Below are positions 11,173 to 23,125 of a stretch of DNA of 38,084 nucleotides, piece by piece. Each line of letters opens with the position of its first letter. The first letter of the stretch is position 1. A model generated the notes under the pieces. It saw nothing but the letters and a program-made list of their open reading frames with translations, ran no database searches and was not told the origin of the DNA. The DNA lies in contig CAXKVV010001840.1 in NCBI GenBank assembly GCA_964058805.1, forward strand, positions 1 to 38,084, written 5' to 3'. The DNA is from Schoenoplectus triqueter. Taxonomy: Eukaryota; Streptophyta; Magnoliopsida; Poales; Cyperaceae. The position numbers and the translations under genes are program-made.

Positions 11173-11810
11173 ACTCCAGTACAAAATAGTGAGCTCCTTT
11201 TAAAGTAGTAGACATGTTTGAGAAGTAGCGGACGCCATGATAAGTACTCAAGGGCGGTGCTTCTAAAGGAGGGGGGCTATGACCCCTCAATTTATTTTAA
11301 AATTAATATATCTATTAAATATTTTAGACATTTTATAATAACTATACTATGATTTTAATAATCGCAGCCCTTCTTAAAAATAAAAATAATAATTTATGTG
11401 TGTAAAATTGTTTTGCCTTGAAAAATCTAGTCATGCTCCGCCAAGTAATGGACGCATTTTGTGAATGTTTAAGATATATGTATTGATAATTGATAGGCAG
11501 ATCCAATAAAAATTTCTTTTGAATAATAAAGAAATCCAATATAAATAAGTCTACAGACTACAGAGATCCAACTGTTAGCAAAACATCACAAAACCATGAG
11601 GTTATAGCTTGAAGATCAATGGAAAACCCAATGTATTTAGAAAAAAAATTACTGCAATTGCTAGTGAAAACAATGAATTATTATAATCAAAGATGAAGGA
11701 AAAAAATTGCATGTGTATGAGTCAGTAATAAAATATATTTAGAATAGCTAGTTAAATATTTATATTTGCAAGATAAAATTAAGGTCATGAATACATTTTA
11801 AACCTCAATA
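11173..11810. other. Intergenic, no gene seen
   Basis: AT-rich. It holds the third copy of the short dispersed repeat (11332-11375) next to a G-rich GGAGGGGGGCTATGACCCC stretch at about 11261-11284. No coding support. Confidence 0.4.
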
Positions 11811-12351
11811 CAGGGCTGCATAAGAAAGTTCGGGCTCGTGGCTCAGTTCAGAATCGATCTAATTTGGCTCAAACTAATTTGATTCGGTAATGAGCTGAGT
11901 TTGAGTGGAGTTAGTTCATCTCGTAATTCCACTCGACTCGAATAACAAAAATTTATATATTTTTTCGTCGAACTCTAACTCGATGACCTCTCTCATTCTC
12001 TCTTATCGTCTCAATGATTTAATATCATTTACTCACTCGTGACTCGACCAATTTTTTTTCATTATGTCTATTTAAATTAGTACAATAAAAATGTCATTAA
12101 AAATATAGTTTTTGACGTACCAATTTTGTACCAACTCTTGTACATATTTTATAGTTTGGACATGTATCAAATCTAAATGTCAAATAAAGTTAACACACAT
12201 GTGTTAGCTCGTGAGTCAATTTGCGAGCTAGCTCAATAATGACTAGCTTTTTTGAACTAAAATTTTTAACTCAAAATATTTCACGAAATCAACTTGACTC
12301 GATTTATATTTTTCATAAGTTGAACTCAAACTCAACTCATTTATAGCTCTG
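11811..12351. mobile_element. Probable non-autonomous hAT-like element
   Basis: It starts CAGGGCTGCATAAG and ends with TTTATAGCTCTG, whose reverse complement is CAGAGCTATAAA, an imperfect inverted repeat. Inverted subterminal words (GAGTTTGAGT on the left, AACTCAAACTCAACTC on the right) support a transposon. No perfect 8-bp duplication is seen (flanks CCTCAATA and CTCCAATG), so the assignment is tentative. Confidence 0.5.
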
Positions 12352-12426
12352 CTCCAATGTCTTCAATCCCTTCCTCTGAAAACTTTGAAAAAAGTATTTA
12401 AAGCAACGTCTCCCATATATATATGG

Positions 12427-12803
12427 GGGTTAATCTTATGACATATCACTGAACTTTGATATTTATCTATATTTGATCACTGAACTTTAATTTATTCATT
12501 TTTAGTCACTGAACTTTGATGTTTATTCATATTTAGTCACTCCAATTAGTTTTTTCACTAAAAAATAATTGAAATAAAATTATATTTATTGCTAAAATTA
12601 ATTAGAATGAAAAATAGATAAATAAAATAAAATTATATTCACCTTTTCATTAGTTTTTTAATTATTTTTGAATGAAAAAATTAATTGAAGTGATTAAATA
12701 TAAATAAACATCAAAGTTCAGTGAGTAAAAATTGATAAATGAAAGTTCAGTGACTAAATATGAATAAACATTAAAATTGAGTGACATGTCAAAAATTAAT
12801 CCT
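12427..12803. mobile_element. Hairpin MITE 4 upstream of the MYB gene
   Basis: Both arms repeat words of the type TCACTGAACTTTGATGTTTA and CATATTTAGTCACT in opposite orientation. The left end GGGTTAATC matches the right end ATTAATCC after reverse complementing. It is about 377 bp with no coding capacity. It lies about 0.86 kb upstream of the MYB TATA box. Confidence 0.8.
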
Positions 12804-13660
12804 ATATCTTGACTAAATTGGACGCAGTGAAGAACTCCATGAAGATCTTAATTGTCTGGAAAATCTAACAAAAACGGCCGGAGACATGAAAATCCAAAGT
12901 CCTTTCCTGAACAACCACACGAAGGGCCACATGGCACACGGAATTAACGAGAAGGGTATAACAGTAATTAATTGAGCCTGACGATGATCGCGCAGCGAAC
13001 ACTGACGCCTGTTGTACACATGGCCTCGTCTCCATGCTTTCGCCCTATTCGCAGTCAAACCTTTCACTACAACTACAAGGCATCACCGTCCTCTCCTCTC
13101 CGCTCAGCCCCTCCCTGTTTCTTTCTAGCATTTCCTCCCTCCTCACTCTATAAAAGTTTGATCCTCATGCTTATGCTTCCTCATTCCTGGAGTGATGCGA
13201 GCTTAAGGTAATTAATACACATTTTAAAGCTCAATCCACATGCACATTTTAAAGTCCTCTCCTCTCTCTCTCTCTCTTATTAACATCTTTGGCTCTGAAT
13301 TCTAAACGGCGAATTGACTGTCCTTTCTTTCTTTACGTGCGCGTTTCACCCACCAAAGTCCAAACTACAAAACAATCTACTTCAGAAGTTATTCAACTTT
13401 CGTTTTCTTTAGTCTTTATTATTCCTTTTTTCGAATTCTGAAATTTTTCTTTCAAATTGGTTAACTGGCAGGGCGAGAAATTGGCATTAAATGCGCGCAC
13501 TTGGAGAAGGGAAGGAAATAGCGAGTAGACCCTGATCATTTATTTTATTCTATTTTTTTTTTGAGGAAAGTAGACCCTGATTACGAGCTTGTGTGTATTT
13601 TATGAGGGCTTGTGGCAGATAAAATCCCCAACATTTATTGCTTCGGGATCCTCTTCTAGC
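12804..13660 (+). promoter_or_regulatory. MYB upstream region with CT microsatellite
   Basis: Host sequence between MITE 4 and the MYB core promoter. It includes a pyrimidine tract (CT)n at about 13253-13277. No upstream coding exon is convincing; the open frames 12813-13067 and 12972-13211 overlap on opposite strands and have no family features. Its role as promoter is inferred from position only. Confidence 0.5.
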
Positions 13661-13670
13661 TATTTATAAA
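13661..13670 (+). promoter_or_regulatory. TATA box of the MYB gene
   Basis: TATTTATAAA lies 89 bases before the MYB start codon. This is suitable for transcription starting around 13695 with a short leader of about 60 bases. No upstream ATG is seen in that leader. Confidence 0.7.
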
Positions 13671-13758
13671 ACCCACATTTTGTGGTGGCATAGCTTCCCT
13701 TTCTCTCTTCTCCTGTGCTAAGTGCTCACATTTGGAAAAGAAAAGAGACGAGGGGCGA

Positions 13759-16701
13759 ATGGGGAGAGCTCCGTGCTGTGAGAAGCAAGGGTTGAAGAAG
13801 GGGCCATGGACGCCTGAAGAAGACAAGATCTTGGTCGACTATATACAGGCCCATGGCCATGGCAGCTGGCGCTCTCTGCCTAAGCTCGCTGGTTTGATAT
13901 CTTTGCAACTATTCTCTTCGCACGTTTTTCTTTCAGTTTTATGCGTTTGACAAAACTTTTAGAGGCTATGTGGCTCCTTCAACTTTGTTTCGGGCTAAGT
14001 TTCGTATTGATCTTACAAGCATTAAGCACGGCTTTTATTTTCGTTTTCATTTTAGTTTGCAGGTTGATATATCTGCATTTGCAATTTTCAGTTAATCTGC
14101 TCAAAAGCTATGCAAATTTTTTTGCTTCCGCGCATGCACTGAATTATCTTTTTTACTTCTTTTTCTTCGATAATTTTCTGGTGCAGGATTGTTATTCTGG
14201 GTAAAATCAGAGGGCCCGCCTCAGGATTAGCTTGGTCTTAGTTGGTACAAACATGGAATGATTGCATTTAAGTACTCCAATCCAACTTTAATGACTTCCA
14301 GCTGTTTATATCATACATTGTACTTGTAGACTAGACTTGAGTTTGTTTTCTTGTATCCTGTACCACACCCCTACAGTCTACGCCCCTACGAAACGGCGTG
14401 GTTGATAAATGCCATTCTTTTTACATACTAGGTTTGTCATGATTGCATTTCCCTGTTAAATTGCGTTTGCAAAAGATAAATGAAGAAATGATTGATAAGG
14501 ACATGGTACAAACTTACAATGTATATGCATCACTACATGGTGTTGGTACTCTTGGTCCACACTTAAATGAGTGATCCATGTAGGTCTCAGCCGGTGTGGT
14601 AAGAGCTGTCGGCTCCGGTGGACCAACTATCTGCGGCCAGATATCAAGCGGGGCCCGTTTACTGATGAGGAACAGAAGTCGATTATACAGCTCCATGGTA
14701 TCGTCGGTAACAAGTAAGAAAAAACTGCAGTTTTGCTTTTGACATATGCATATCAGTATAATAGATACAATCTGGCTGGATAAATGCTTAAAATGTGACA
14801 ATTTGTTTACTGGTTGATATGCAAAGGAGGGTATGACATCTATTGATATAGGATTTCAGTTGAGAAAATTATAATGGATCAAACATAGAACAGAAAAATG
14901 TCTCCTCTTCTTGTGTCAATAATGTACTATAAACTCTACTGGCATTTTCTCAAATAAAATACTGTAAACTGGTACAAAACCAATCAGGAATGTCCATGCA
15001 TAATTTTCTTTTATGTTTTAAGGGCAGTGAAAAATCATATCATAATACATGCCTACTAGTCAGGAAAATATATAACAGTTGATTGGATGATCATATCAAA
15101 GTATTCTCTGTCAAAGATGAAAAGCATTCTGGCTAAAATAAGCCTGTAGATATATGAAATGTTTTAGCTGCTGAATATATTTCTGGGTTATAAAGAAGTA
15201 CAAACTTTGATGTTCATTGATGGAAGGAGGGACCCAGGTTAGTAAATATTATGGTACTGGGGATTGTGATCGCATGGACTGCTGCTTTTTTTTTTGGGCA
15301 TGGCTTCTTTGTTTGCATTGTCACTCTCCGTGTCATTTAATGTTTCTCTGGCTCTATTCAATGAAATTAGTGGGGCCCTTACCTTTTTGTACTCTTACAT
15401 TAACTCCTGGGTTTTTATATCCATTACTTTCCATGAAATTGTAATAGCTATGCATGCTTTTCAAATCTCTGCAAGCATGTGATGATATTTCTTTCTTTTT
15501 TTCTTTTGCATTTCTGGAAACAGTAAATTCTGTTTCTGCCTGCATATTACATTTTTTGAACGATGGTCAGTTGCTCAGCATGATCCTATTTAGCATTCAG
15601 AAAGCATTATTTATACATGCCTCAACCAAGACTTCCAATTCGTTTTTCAATAGAGTCAAATGGTGGGTTTTTTTTTATGAAAAGATGAAGATCCGGCCTT
15701 CAAATTTTATTTATTGTGGTCACAAAGTGTGACCTGAGTTACAAAGTAAAAGAAAATAATGTAGAGTAAAAATATAAGGGATTGAAGTCTGCAAAGAATG
15801 TAAAGGATTTCAATTTGCTATATTAAGATGTAATAATTATAATCCATCCATCCGTTTGTTTTCAATAGAGTTAAATGGTGATTTTAAAATTGTAAAATTT
15901 TCATGACATTACTATCAACTAAATTACCTTCTTAGTTGGAATACAAATTAAACCATTAATTTATGGGGACTCATCATCAGTCATGCAATAAAGATTTTTT
16001 AACTTGAATGTATGCATAGGTGGTCTACCATAGCTGCTCAGCTTCCTGGAAGAACTGACAATGAGATAAAAAATTACTGGAATACACACTTGAAGAAACG
16101 TCTACGTCGAATGGGAATTGACCCTGACACATATGCCCCCTCATCCCCATCAAGTGGATCCCTATCCATTGGCACAAACCCTGCTACCCGCCACATGGCT
16201 CAATGGGAAACAGCCCGCCTCGAGGCAGAGGCGCGCCTCTCTCGCGAGTCACTCCTTTTCTCTGCAAATTCTAATACCAGCTCCACAGCTGATACCTCTA
16301 CTACTATCACAACCATTACAGATAACAAGTCCAATACAGAGGCTGCACAAGCTGAATCAGACTATTTCCTTCGGATATGGAACTCTGAGATTGGTGATGC
16401 ATTCAGGAAGAAGATGAATGCATGTGATGTGCCAAAAGTTAAGGCTGAACCAGAGATAACTGAAGAAACTGATAGTAGAAACTACAATTGTTATTCTGGC
16501 CCAGGGGGCATTAGTTTTACTGGGTTCATTGATGACTCTTCTGGTTCAAACGAAGCAGCAGATGCTCAGGATGAGGCATACCAGATTTACCTTGAGTTTG
16601 CTGGTGATGAACTTTCACTATTTCAAAGTCAGATTGGGAGCATCTCTGCACTGTTCTCCAGTGACCTTAGTGAAGTATCATTAGATACTGCTTTCATGTG
16701 A
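13759..16701 (+). CDS. R2R3-MYB transcription factor, subgroup 9 (MYB17/MIXTA-like)
   Basis: Three exons: 13759-13891, 14584-14713 and 16020-16701, with GT-AG junctions at the two positions conserved in plant R2R3-MYB genes (phases 1 and 2). Exon 1 of 133 bp and exon 2 of 130 bp are the family norm. The product is 314 residues. R2 spans about residues 14-61 and R3 about 67-112, with the regular tryptophans and the R3 phenylalanine in place (KRGPFT). After the domain, residues 147-165 contain [19 protein letters not shown], the hallmark of subgroup 9, which includes MYB16/MYB106 (MIXTA-like, epidermal cell shape and cuticle) and MYB17 (linked to flowering in Arabidopsis). The R2R3 wording ([14 protein letters not shown]) resembles MYB17 most. 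The bHLH-interaction signature is absent from R3. The Ser/Thr-rich middle and acidic C-terminus suit an activator, which is inference. The start is the ATG in the MGRAPCC context with G at +4. It is a nuclear DNA-binding protein and appears intact. Confidence 0.95.
13892..14583 (+). other. MYB intron 1
   Basis: 692-bp phase-1 intron, from GTTTGATATC to CATGTAG. No element or RNA gene recognised inside. Confidence 0.92.
14714..16019 (+). other. MYB intron 2
   Basis: 1306-bp phase-2 intron, from GTAAGAAAAA to TATGCATAG. A TTTTCAATAGAG(T/C)(T/C)AAATGGTG-like block occurs twice, near 15638 and 15857. Open frames in the intron are chance frames. Confidence 0.92.
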
Positions 16702-17339
16702 CCAGATTTTGTAGTTAACATTTTGCTTAGTATTTGGAATCAATGTTATATGTACAAATCAGATTGATTTTTCGGCTTTTATCTGGTTATCGTGTGTCTC
16801 TGAGAAGTTTTGGATGTTAAGTAGGTAAGAGTGATCAGATATAGGTATTATGCTAGGAGAATTGCTTTAGTGTGTTCTCATTGGTTGATATGAATGCTAA
16901 CCAATTTAATTAGTACTTGAACTAGCTTGCTTGTAAGTTAAAATTTAGTGAAAGTTTTTTATTTTTGTGGCATTATGCGTTATATATTTATTCGGGATTA
17001 AAGGTTTTGTTGTTGTTGTTATGCCTATTATATATGATCAAAGAAGTGGCAATGCAATATGGTAAAAAAAAATTATCGGCAATGCATCTCCGAAGTGTTT
17101 CCTTTTTGTTCCTTTCCAAAATATCGGTTGATATCTGTTTCTGGTACATGGATTACTTTGGATGAAGCAGCGACAGAAGCAAGCTGATAATTAAAACAAA
17201 ATATGATGTCGTGCAATTAGATTAAAAAAAAACAGTGACCCTATTTATGAAATAATTTGTAGGTGTCGGTACTGTGGTGTAGTCCAATATTAAATTTAAA
17301 TTAAACCATGTCATGCACATTCCATCACAAGAATGATAG
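16702..17339 (+). other. MYB 3' region
   Basis: 3' untranslated and flanking sequence, AT-rich, with a short GTT-repeat near 17007-17020. No further gene seen. I could not place the polyadenylation site with confidence. Confidence 0.5.
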
Positions 17340-18490
17340 GTTTTTAGAGTTTTGAAATGGATTGGCCGGTCCAACTCGTTATAGACCGATCCGTGACAGT
17401 GGATTGGACCAGACAGGATCATGACCGAACCTGTGCCCATTTCGTGCTTTATCTTGGTCCAGTCCAACGGTGGGTCGATTCTCTCTTCATCCAAAACCGT
17501 CCCGTGCGGACCCGTGGACCGTGTGGGACCGTGAATCGGACCGGACCATCCCCCACCCCCCACCCATCCCGTACCGAACCCCCATCCGTTCCGGACCGGC
17601 CCACCCCAGACCCCCCCCCCCAAAGATACCCCAACTTTCAAAATTTCAAAAAAAAAAAAACCATTTTTTTCAAACTTTGCAAAAAAAAATAAAAAAATCT
17701 GAAAATTTTCCTCCAAAAAATATCACCCTCATTTTCATCTCAAATACATCAAAATTTCATTCTTCCTCTTCTCAAACCATCACATTCTCAAATTTTCATT
17801 TAATCTCAAATTCTCAAAATTAATTTTCTTATTTCAAAAAATAAAAAAATAGTTTAGAATTATTAATTTATTGTTAGTCCGTTGAAAAAATTTACTAATC
17901 GAAGAAGGTAGAAGCATAATATCGGTATTCGTCATTTCTCAATTCCATCGTTGTGATAATATTTCCCTTTCAAGATTAGTTTTTAATTTTAATTAGTAAT
18001 AATTTTTATTTGTAGAAATTAGTTTGTGTTGTTAAATTTTATTCATAATTTTTTTATTTGAAATTTGTAGAAATTAGTTTATTTATAAAAATCTATTTTT
18101 TTTATTTGTAGAAATTTATTTTTTTCTTAAAATATTATATTCTAGTTTTATGTTGTTAGATTTAGAATATTAGATTTAATGTTAAATTCGTTTTTTTTTT
18201 GTTAGAATTTTTTTAGAATTTTAAATTTATTTTTTAAGTAGAAATTTATTTAGATTGTTGAATTTTTTTTAATTTATTTATTATGTCAAATTCATTTTTT
18301 TAGAACTTTCTTTAGAATTTTAAATTTATTTTTTAAGTAGAGATTTAATAGAATGTTGATTTCTTTTTATAAATTTATTTATTATGCAAAATTCGGTTGT
18401 TTTGTTAGAATTTTATTTAGAATGTTAATTTATTTTTTAAATAGATGTTTTTTCTTATATTTTTTTCATCAAATTTATTTTTTTTATTTC
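17340..18490 (+). mobile_element. Probable 5' part of the decayed hAT transposon
   Basis: About 17350-17620 is rich in GGACC/GGTCC-type words on both strands, a pattern often seen in hAT subterminal regions. A pyrimidine- and AT-rich leader follows to the transposase remains at 18501. I could not identify the exact terminal repeat. Open frames here on both strands are Pro/Gly-rich artefacts of the repeated words. Confidence 0.4.
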
Positions 18491-18500
18491 TTTTATAGAA

Positions 18501-20528
18501 ATGACAAATCATCCTAATCCCGTGGATGATTTTATGCACCGGTTAAGTATGGATATTTTTTATGAAAATATAGTTGATAATACAAACCCCTCACAATATT
18601 ATTTACAGACTAATGCTCCATATTATCCACGATATGCGAACCTCCCACTTCACCCTCAATCAACTTATATACCGCAAGATCTTAACTATTAACCTGAACA
18701 CACTCCTACAATTACAGTACCTCATTATCCTCAATGCACCTCAAGTTTCCATGATATAACCGAATAATCTTCATCGCAAGTTCCGACCGCACCCTCCTCT
18801 ATCATAAAAACTCCAACCACAAGTGTACCTATCACCAATGAAAGCGGGACCATCAGAAAAGAAGAGAAAGACAGCTGATCCCTCCTACGATGCACCTTGG
18901 TGGCGCTTTTATGAACAAACAAAGGATGTGAGTTGTGCCATGCTCAGCGGAAAGTGCAAGGTAAATTTTTTTAAAGCTTTTTATAAATATTCTAAGCCAA
19001 ACGGTCTAAGTGTATTTAAAAAATATGTTGATAACCATGTGGTAAAAAATGAGGAACCATAAGATCAACCAGACCCTCGTTTAGTCCAAAGCGTTATAAA
19101 CACGGATGGTAGTAGAACTCACCAAAGATACGATGAAAAAAGAATGTTGAGTGAGTTTGCCCGGTATATTGTCCAAAAAGAACAACCAATGAGTATGGCT
19201 AATTGCTTAAGTTTTGCCCGGTTGGTTATCCGGAGATGTGACCAGCCATTGTATAAGAGATTTCACCATAGAAAAATGGTAGCCGAGATTAAAAGACAAT
19301 ATAACGAATGTAAGAATGATTTATTAGCAACGTTTGGATATGCCAACTATAAGGTTTCAATTACATCCGATATTTGAACGGCCGGTAAACACGGTCTTGG
19401 TTACTCTTATGTTACTGCCCATTATATTGACGAAAATTAGATTTTACAAAAAAAAAGTTTAAAGTTTTCGTATCATGGAATTTCTGCATACCGTAGAAAT
19501 TATTTACCAATTTATTATTACTGTTTTACAAGAATTTCACTTAAAAAGAGATTTAGAAAATAAAAAAAATTTGATTTCATTCGATAATGCTAGTAATAAT
19601 ATAAAGTCAATTAATTATTTTACTTGATCACTAAACCCTGTCATGGATGACAAAATGTTTCATCAAAAATGTAATTGTCATATTCTTCACTTTACTGTTA
19701 AGGTGGGTATTAAAACACAAGGTGTTAATACATTAATTATGAAATTTAAAAATAATCTTCACCCTATTTTTTTCAAATAATATAAAAAAATAAGAATTTC
19801 ACATCTTGTGTGCCTGTTTGAGTTTGAGCAAGTTAAGAGTACCATAAGATGTAGATACCCGTTGAAAATCAACCTATATGATGTTTCATCGTTATTTTCC
19901 TTACAAGCATACTATAATCGAAAGCTTGAATAACTCAACCGAAAGGATTCATTTGCTTATTTCCGACGGAGAATGGGACAAATTTGAGATCTTAAAATCC
20001 TTCTTTGGTGTCTTCTTCACGGCAACAGTCAAACTATCGTGCTCATATACACTGTCTATATATGAGTTACTCCATCATCTTTATCATATATCCAAGGTGA
20101 ATTATCTATTTTTTAATTTGATTCATTTTAACATTTATCTTTTTTTCTATCTCATCTTTTTCTATATTCTATTTTATATCTCATCCTTTTCTATATTTTT
20201 TTTCTCAAAAGGTTTATCATGAGATTGAACATATAGAAAGCCTCGACTTCTCTCTTTCTCCAATTGTAGAAGAAATGAAAGAAATTTTCTTAAATATTGG
20301 GAGTAAGTATCCGCCGTGACAATTATCACAAATTATCTTCATCCATCATTCAAGAAAAAATACACCGTAAGGATTCTTCAAAGGTACAAACAAAATATAC
20401 GTCTACGCACTAATGAGGAAAAAAATCACATAAATAGTTTATTGGAGGAGATGTTCAACATTTATAACTCTCGACAAAATACGAATAATCATTCTTCTAC
20501 CGGTCGCAACATTAGGTATGAATTTTAA
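18501..20528 (+). pseudogene. hAT (Ac-like) transposase pseudogene
   Basis: Fragments in the order expected for a plant hAT transposase. There is a low-complexity N-terminus (18501-18692) and a BED-zinc-finger-like stretch (about 18823-19062, with APWWRFYEQT and CKVNFFKAFYKYS). At 19144-19377 comes a conserved block ending YKVSITSDI, the usual TSDIW motif, with the Trp codon changed to TGA at 19375. The middle of the catalytic region follows with frame changes (19380-19870), then a C-terminal part around 19878-20100 (STERIHLLISDGEWDKF) and 20220-20528. There are many stops and frame changes, so no working protein. A giant LTR-like element inserted at 20560; the 3' end of the hAT is not in the window. 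Confidence 0.85.
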
Positions 20529-20559
20529 TCATCATTCTTCCTATTAAATAATTTATTCA

Positions 20560-21483
20560 TGTGCGACCCTTTTTCGCGCGCTCCGCACCGCCGCTGGGCG
20601 ATGGGATGCGGAAGAAGGACACGGAGATCCCTCCCAAGCGTGCATCTATTTAATGCCGGCTGATTCTGCCGTTTAGAAAGATTTGGATGTACATTTAGGG
20701 GGTTTTTAGTGATTGTGAGTTCTTATAGATTCCGGTGGGCGCAAGCCCCCACCGTTAATTACCCTGGGCTACTAACCTCGAGGCACCTCTGGATCTTTAA
20801 AAGGGAGAAGCAAATAGTATAGTTAAATGATGGTCAAGTGGTCGTCTGGATTCACCGAATGGTTGGTCCTGTGGAAGACGAACCTGTGAGACCCTTTTTC
20901 GCGCGCTCCGCACCGCCGCTGGGCGATGGTTTGCGGAAGAAGGACACGGAGATCCCTACCGAGCGTGCATCTGCTAAGTGCCGGCTGATTCTGCCGTTTA
21001 GAGAGATTTGGATGCACATTCAGGGGGTTTTTTAGTGATTGTGAGTTCTTGTAGATTCCGGTGGGCGCAATCCCCCACCGTTAATTACCCTGGGCTATTA
21101 ACCTCGAGGCACCTCTGGATCTTTGAAAGAGAGAAGCAAATAGTATAGTTAAAAGATGGTCAAGTGGTCGTCTGGGTTCACAAAAAAGGGTCCATGGAAG
21201 ACGAACCTACAAACAGATCGGTTCAGTCTTTACCGCTTCAAGAGGTAACCTTACTACAGATCAGATTAATCTCTTCGAAGGGGTTCATGGTGAGTCTACT
21301 ACAGAACGACTCGACCTACTTAATCCTATGGAAGACGAACCTACTACAGATCGGTTCAGTCTATGCCACCTCGAGATATAACCTTACTACAGACCAGGTT
21401 AATCTCTTCAGAGGGGCTTGAGGTGAGTCTACTACAGAACGACTCGACCTCCGTTGATCTAGAAGATAAACCTACTACAGAAC
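20560..21483 (+). repeat. Two extra tandem copies of the terminal-repeat start
   Basis: The start sequence TGTG(C/A)GACCCTTTTTCGCG appears at 20560, 20885 and 21484 (and at 32985). The first unit is 325 bp and the second 599 bp; each breaks off inside the GACGAACCT repeat region and restarts. The 3' terminal repeat has a single start. Unequal recombination within the repeat is the simplest cause. Confidence 0.88.
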
Positions 21484-21792
21484 TGTGCGACCCTTTTTCG
21501 CGCGCCGCCGCACCGCCGCTGGGCGATGGGTTCGCGGAAGAAGGACACGGAGATCCCTCCCGAGCGTGCATCTGCTGGGCGTCGGCCGATTCTGCCGTTT
21601 AGAGAAATTTGGATGCACATTCAGGGGTTTTTTTAGTGATTGTGAGTTCTTGTAGATTCCGGTGGGCGCAAGCCCCCACCGTTAATTACCCTGGGCTACT
21701 AACCTCGAGGCACCTCTGGATCTTTGAAAGAGAGAAGCAAATAGTATAGTTAAAAGATGGTCAAGTGGTCGTCTAAGTTCATAAAAAGGGGT

Positions 21793-22075
21793 CCATGGAA
21801 GACGAACCTACAAACAGATCGGTTCAATCTTTATTTAACCCTATGAAAGACGAACCTACAAACAGATCGGTTCAATCTATGGAAGACAAACCTACAAACA
21901 GATCTGTTTTGTCCTATGGAAGACGAACCTACAAACAGATCGGTTCAGTCTATGCCACCTCGAGATGTAACCTGACCAGGTTAGTCTCTTCAGAGGGGCT
22001 TGAGGTGAGTCTACATACAGAACGACTCGACCTCCGTTGATCTAGAAGATAAACCTACAAACAGATCGGTTCAAT
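21793..22075 (+). repeat. Minisatellite: GAAGACGAACCTACAAACAG units
   Basis: Four closely spaced copies of a unit containing GACGAACCTACAAACAGATC, followed by GGTTCA(A/G)TC, at about 21793-21955. A further CCTACAAACAGATCGG occurs near 22051. The same array is present at about 33304-33585. Confidence 0.85.
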
Positions 22076-22779
22076 CTTAACTAGTCAACAACCAATCACA
22101 CAAAATACAACTCGAAGCGCTGAGCCGGTTGATCTTGAGGTTGGTGAATCAGGAGAAGGGTGGATATGGCCCACGTGTTTCTTCTCACCGATCTTCTAGA
22201 TCATGAATTCGAAGCACTAAGCCGATTCATAAACCTAGGAAACACAATTACACACAATGTCAAACCTGAAGCACTGAGCCAGTTCGACATTGAGGCATGT
22301 GTTAGTGAAGGAACCTACCTACAGAACGGTTCACATTCACTATTTTGTGGATGAATCTACTTACAGAACGATTCAATCTCACAGTCTCGGGAAATGAGCC
22401 AGGAGGCAAACTCATCGACGGATGAGTTCAGTCTTGCTAGCTCAAATGGTCATGAATTACTTGTTCATAACACCGAGTCATTAAGATGTCGCTTCGCTCG
22501 GACATCGTAATGTTCTTCTTCTTCAAAGTCGACATATCTCTCCATGCTGATGTCGTAGCTTTGGTCATTCTTCAGCGAGCGTCAAGATGTTCTTGTCTCG
22601 ACTAATCATTCTATATGTTGCATTACTTGTGCAAAATTACTATATTGCCCTACACTCCTTGTGTGAGCGTATTCAATCATGAGTTACTTGCTCATGGCAG
22701 TGAGTCATTAAGATGTCACCTATCTAGGACATCGTAATGTTCTTCTTCCTCAGAGTCAACATGTATCTCCATGTTGATG

Positions 22780-23125
22780 TTGCAGCTCTGGTTATTCTTC
22801 ATCAAGTGTCAAGATGTTCTGGTCTTGACATATCTCCTCACGTTGCTATCGAAGCCTTAATCATCCTACGTCAAGATGTTCCTGTCTCGACGTATCTTAT
22901 TATTCTTCATCAAGTGTCAAGATGTTCTTGTCTCGACATATCTTCTCAGATTGCTATCAAAGCCTTAATCATCCTACGTCAAGATGTTCTTGTCTCAACG
23001 TATCTTCTCATGTTGCTATTGAAGCTTTAGTCATCCTACGTCAAAATGTTCCTGTCTCGACGTACCTTCTCGTGTTGCCGTTGCAACCTTGTTTATCCTT
23101 CGTCAAGATATTCTTGTCCTGACTA
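22780..23125 (+). repeat. Minisatellite with small palindromes (TCAAGATGTTC)
   Basis: TCAA(G/A)AT(G/A)TTC(C/T)TGTCTCGAC-like blocks recur about every 44-66 bases between about 22807 and 23115, with intervening ATCATCCTACG words. Each block is a near-palindrome. The partner array is at about 34080-34800 in the 3' repeat, with a different copy number. Confidence 0.8.

Noticed and set aside
13732..13950. Open frame starting 27 bases before the MYB ATG and running into intron 1
   Set aside because: The upstream start is TTG. The conserved MGRAPCC start at 13759 fits all R2R3-MYBs, and the frame after 13891 is intron.
14514..14801. Minus-strand 95-residue open frame over MYB exon 2
   Set aside because: Antisense of the conserved R2/R3 exon; no independent support.
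17222..17823. Pro/Gly/Arg-rich open frames on both strands
   Set aside because: They come from repeated GGACC/GGTCC words and polypurine/polypyrimidine runs in several overlapping frames, with no family features.
20560..20700. Possible ribosomal RNA fragment because of the GC-rich start
   Set aside because: I recognise no conserved rRNA words, and the segment behaves as the terminus of a repeated element.
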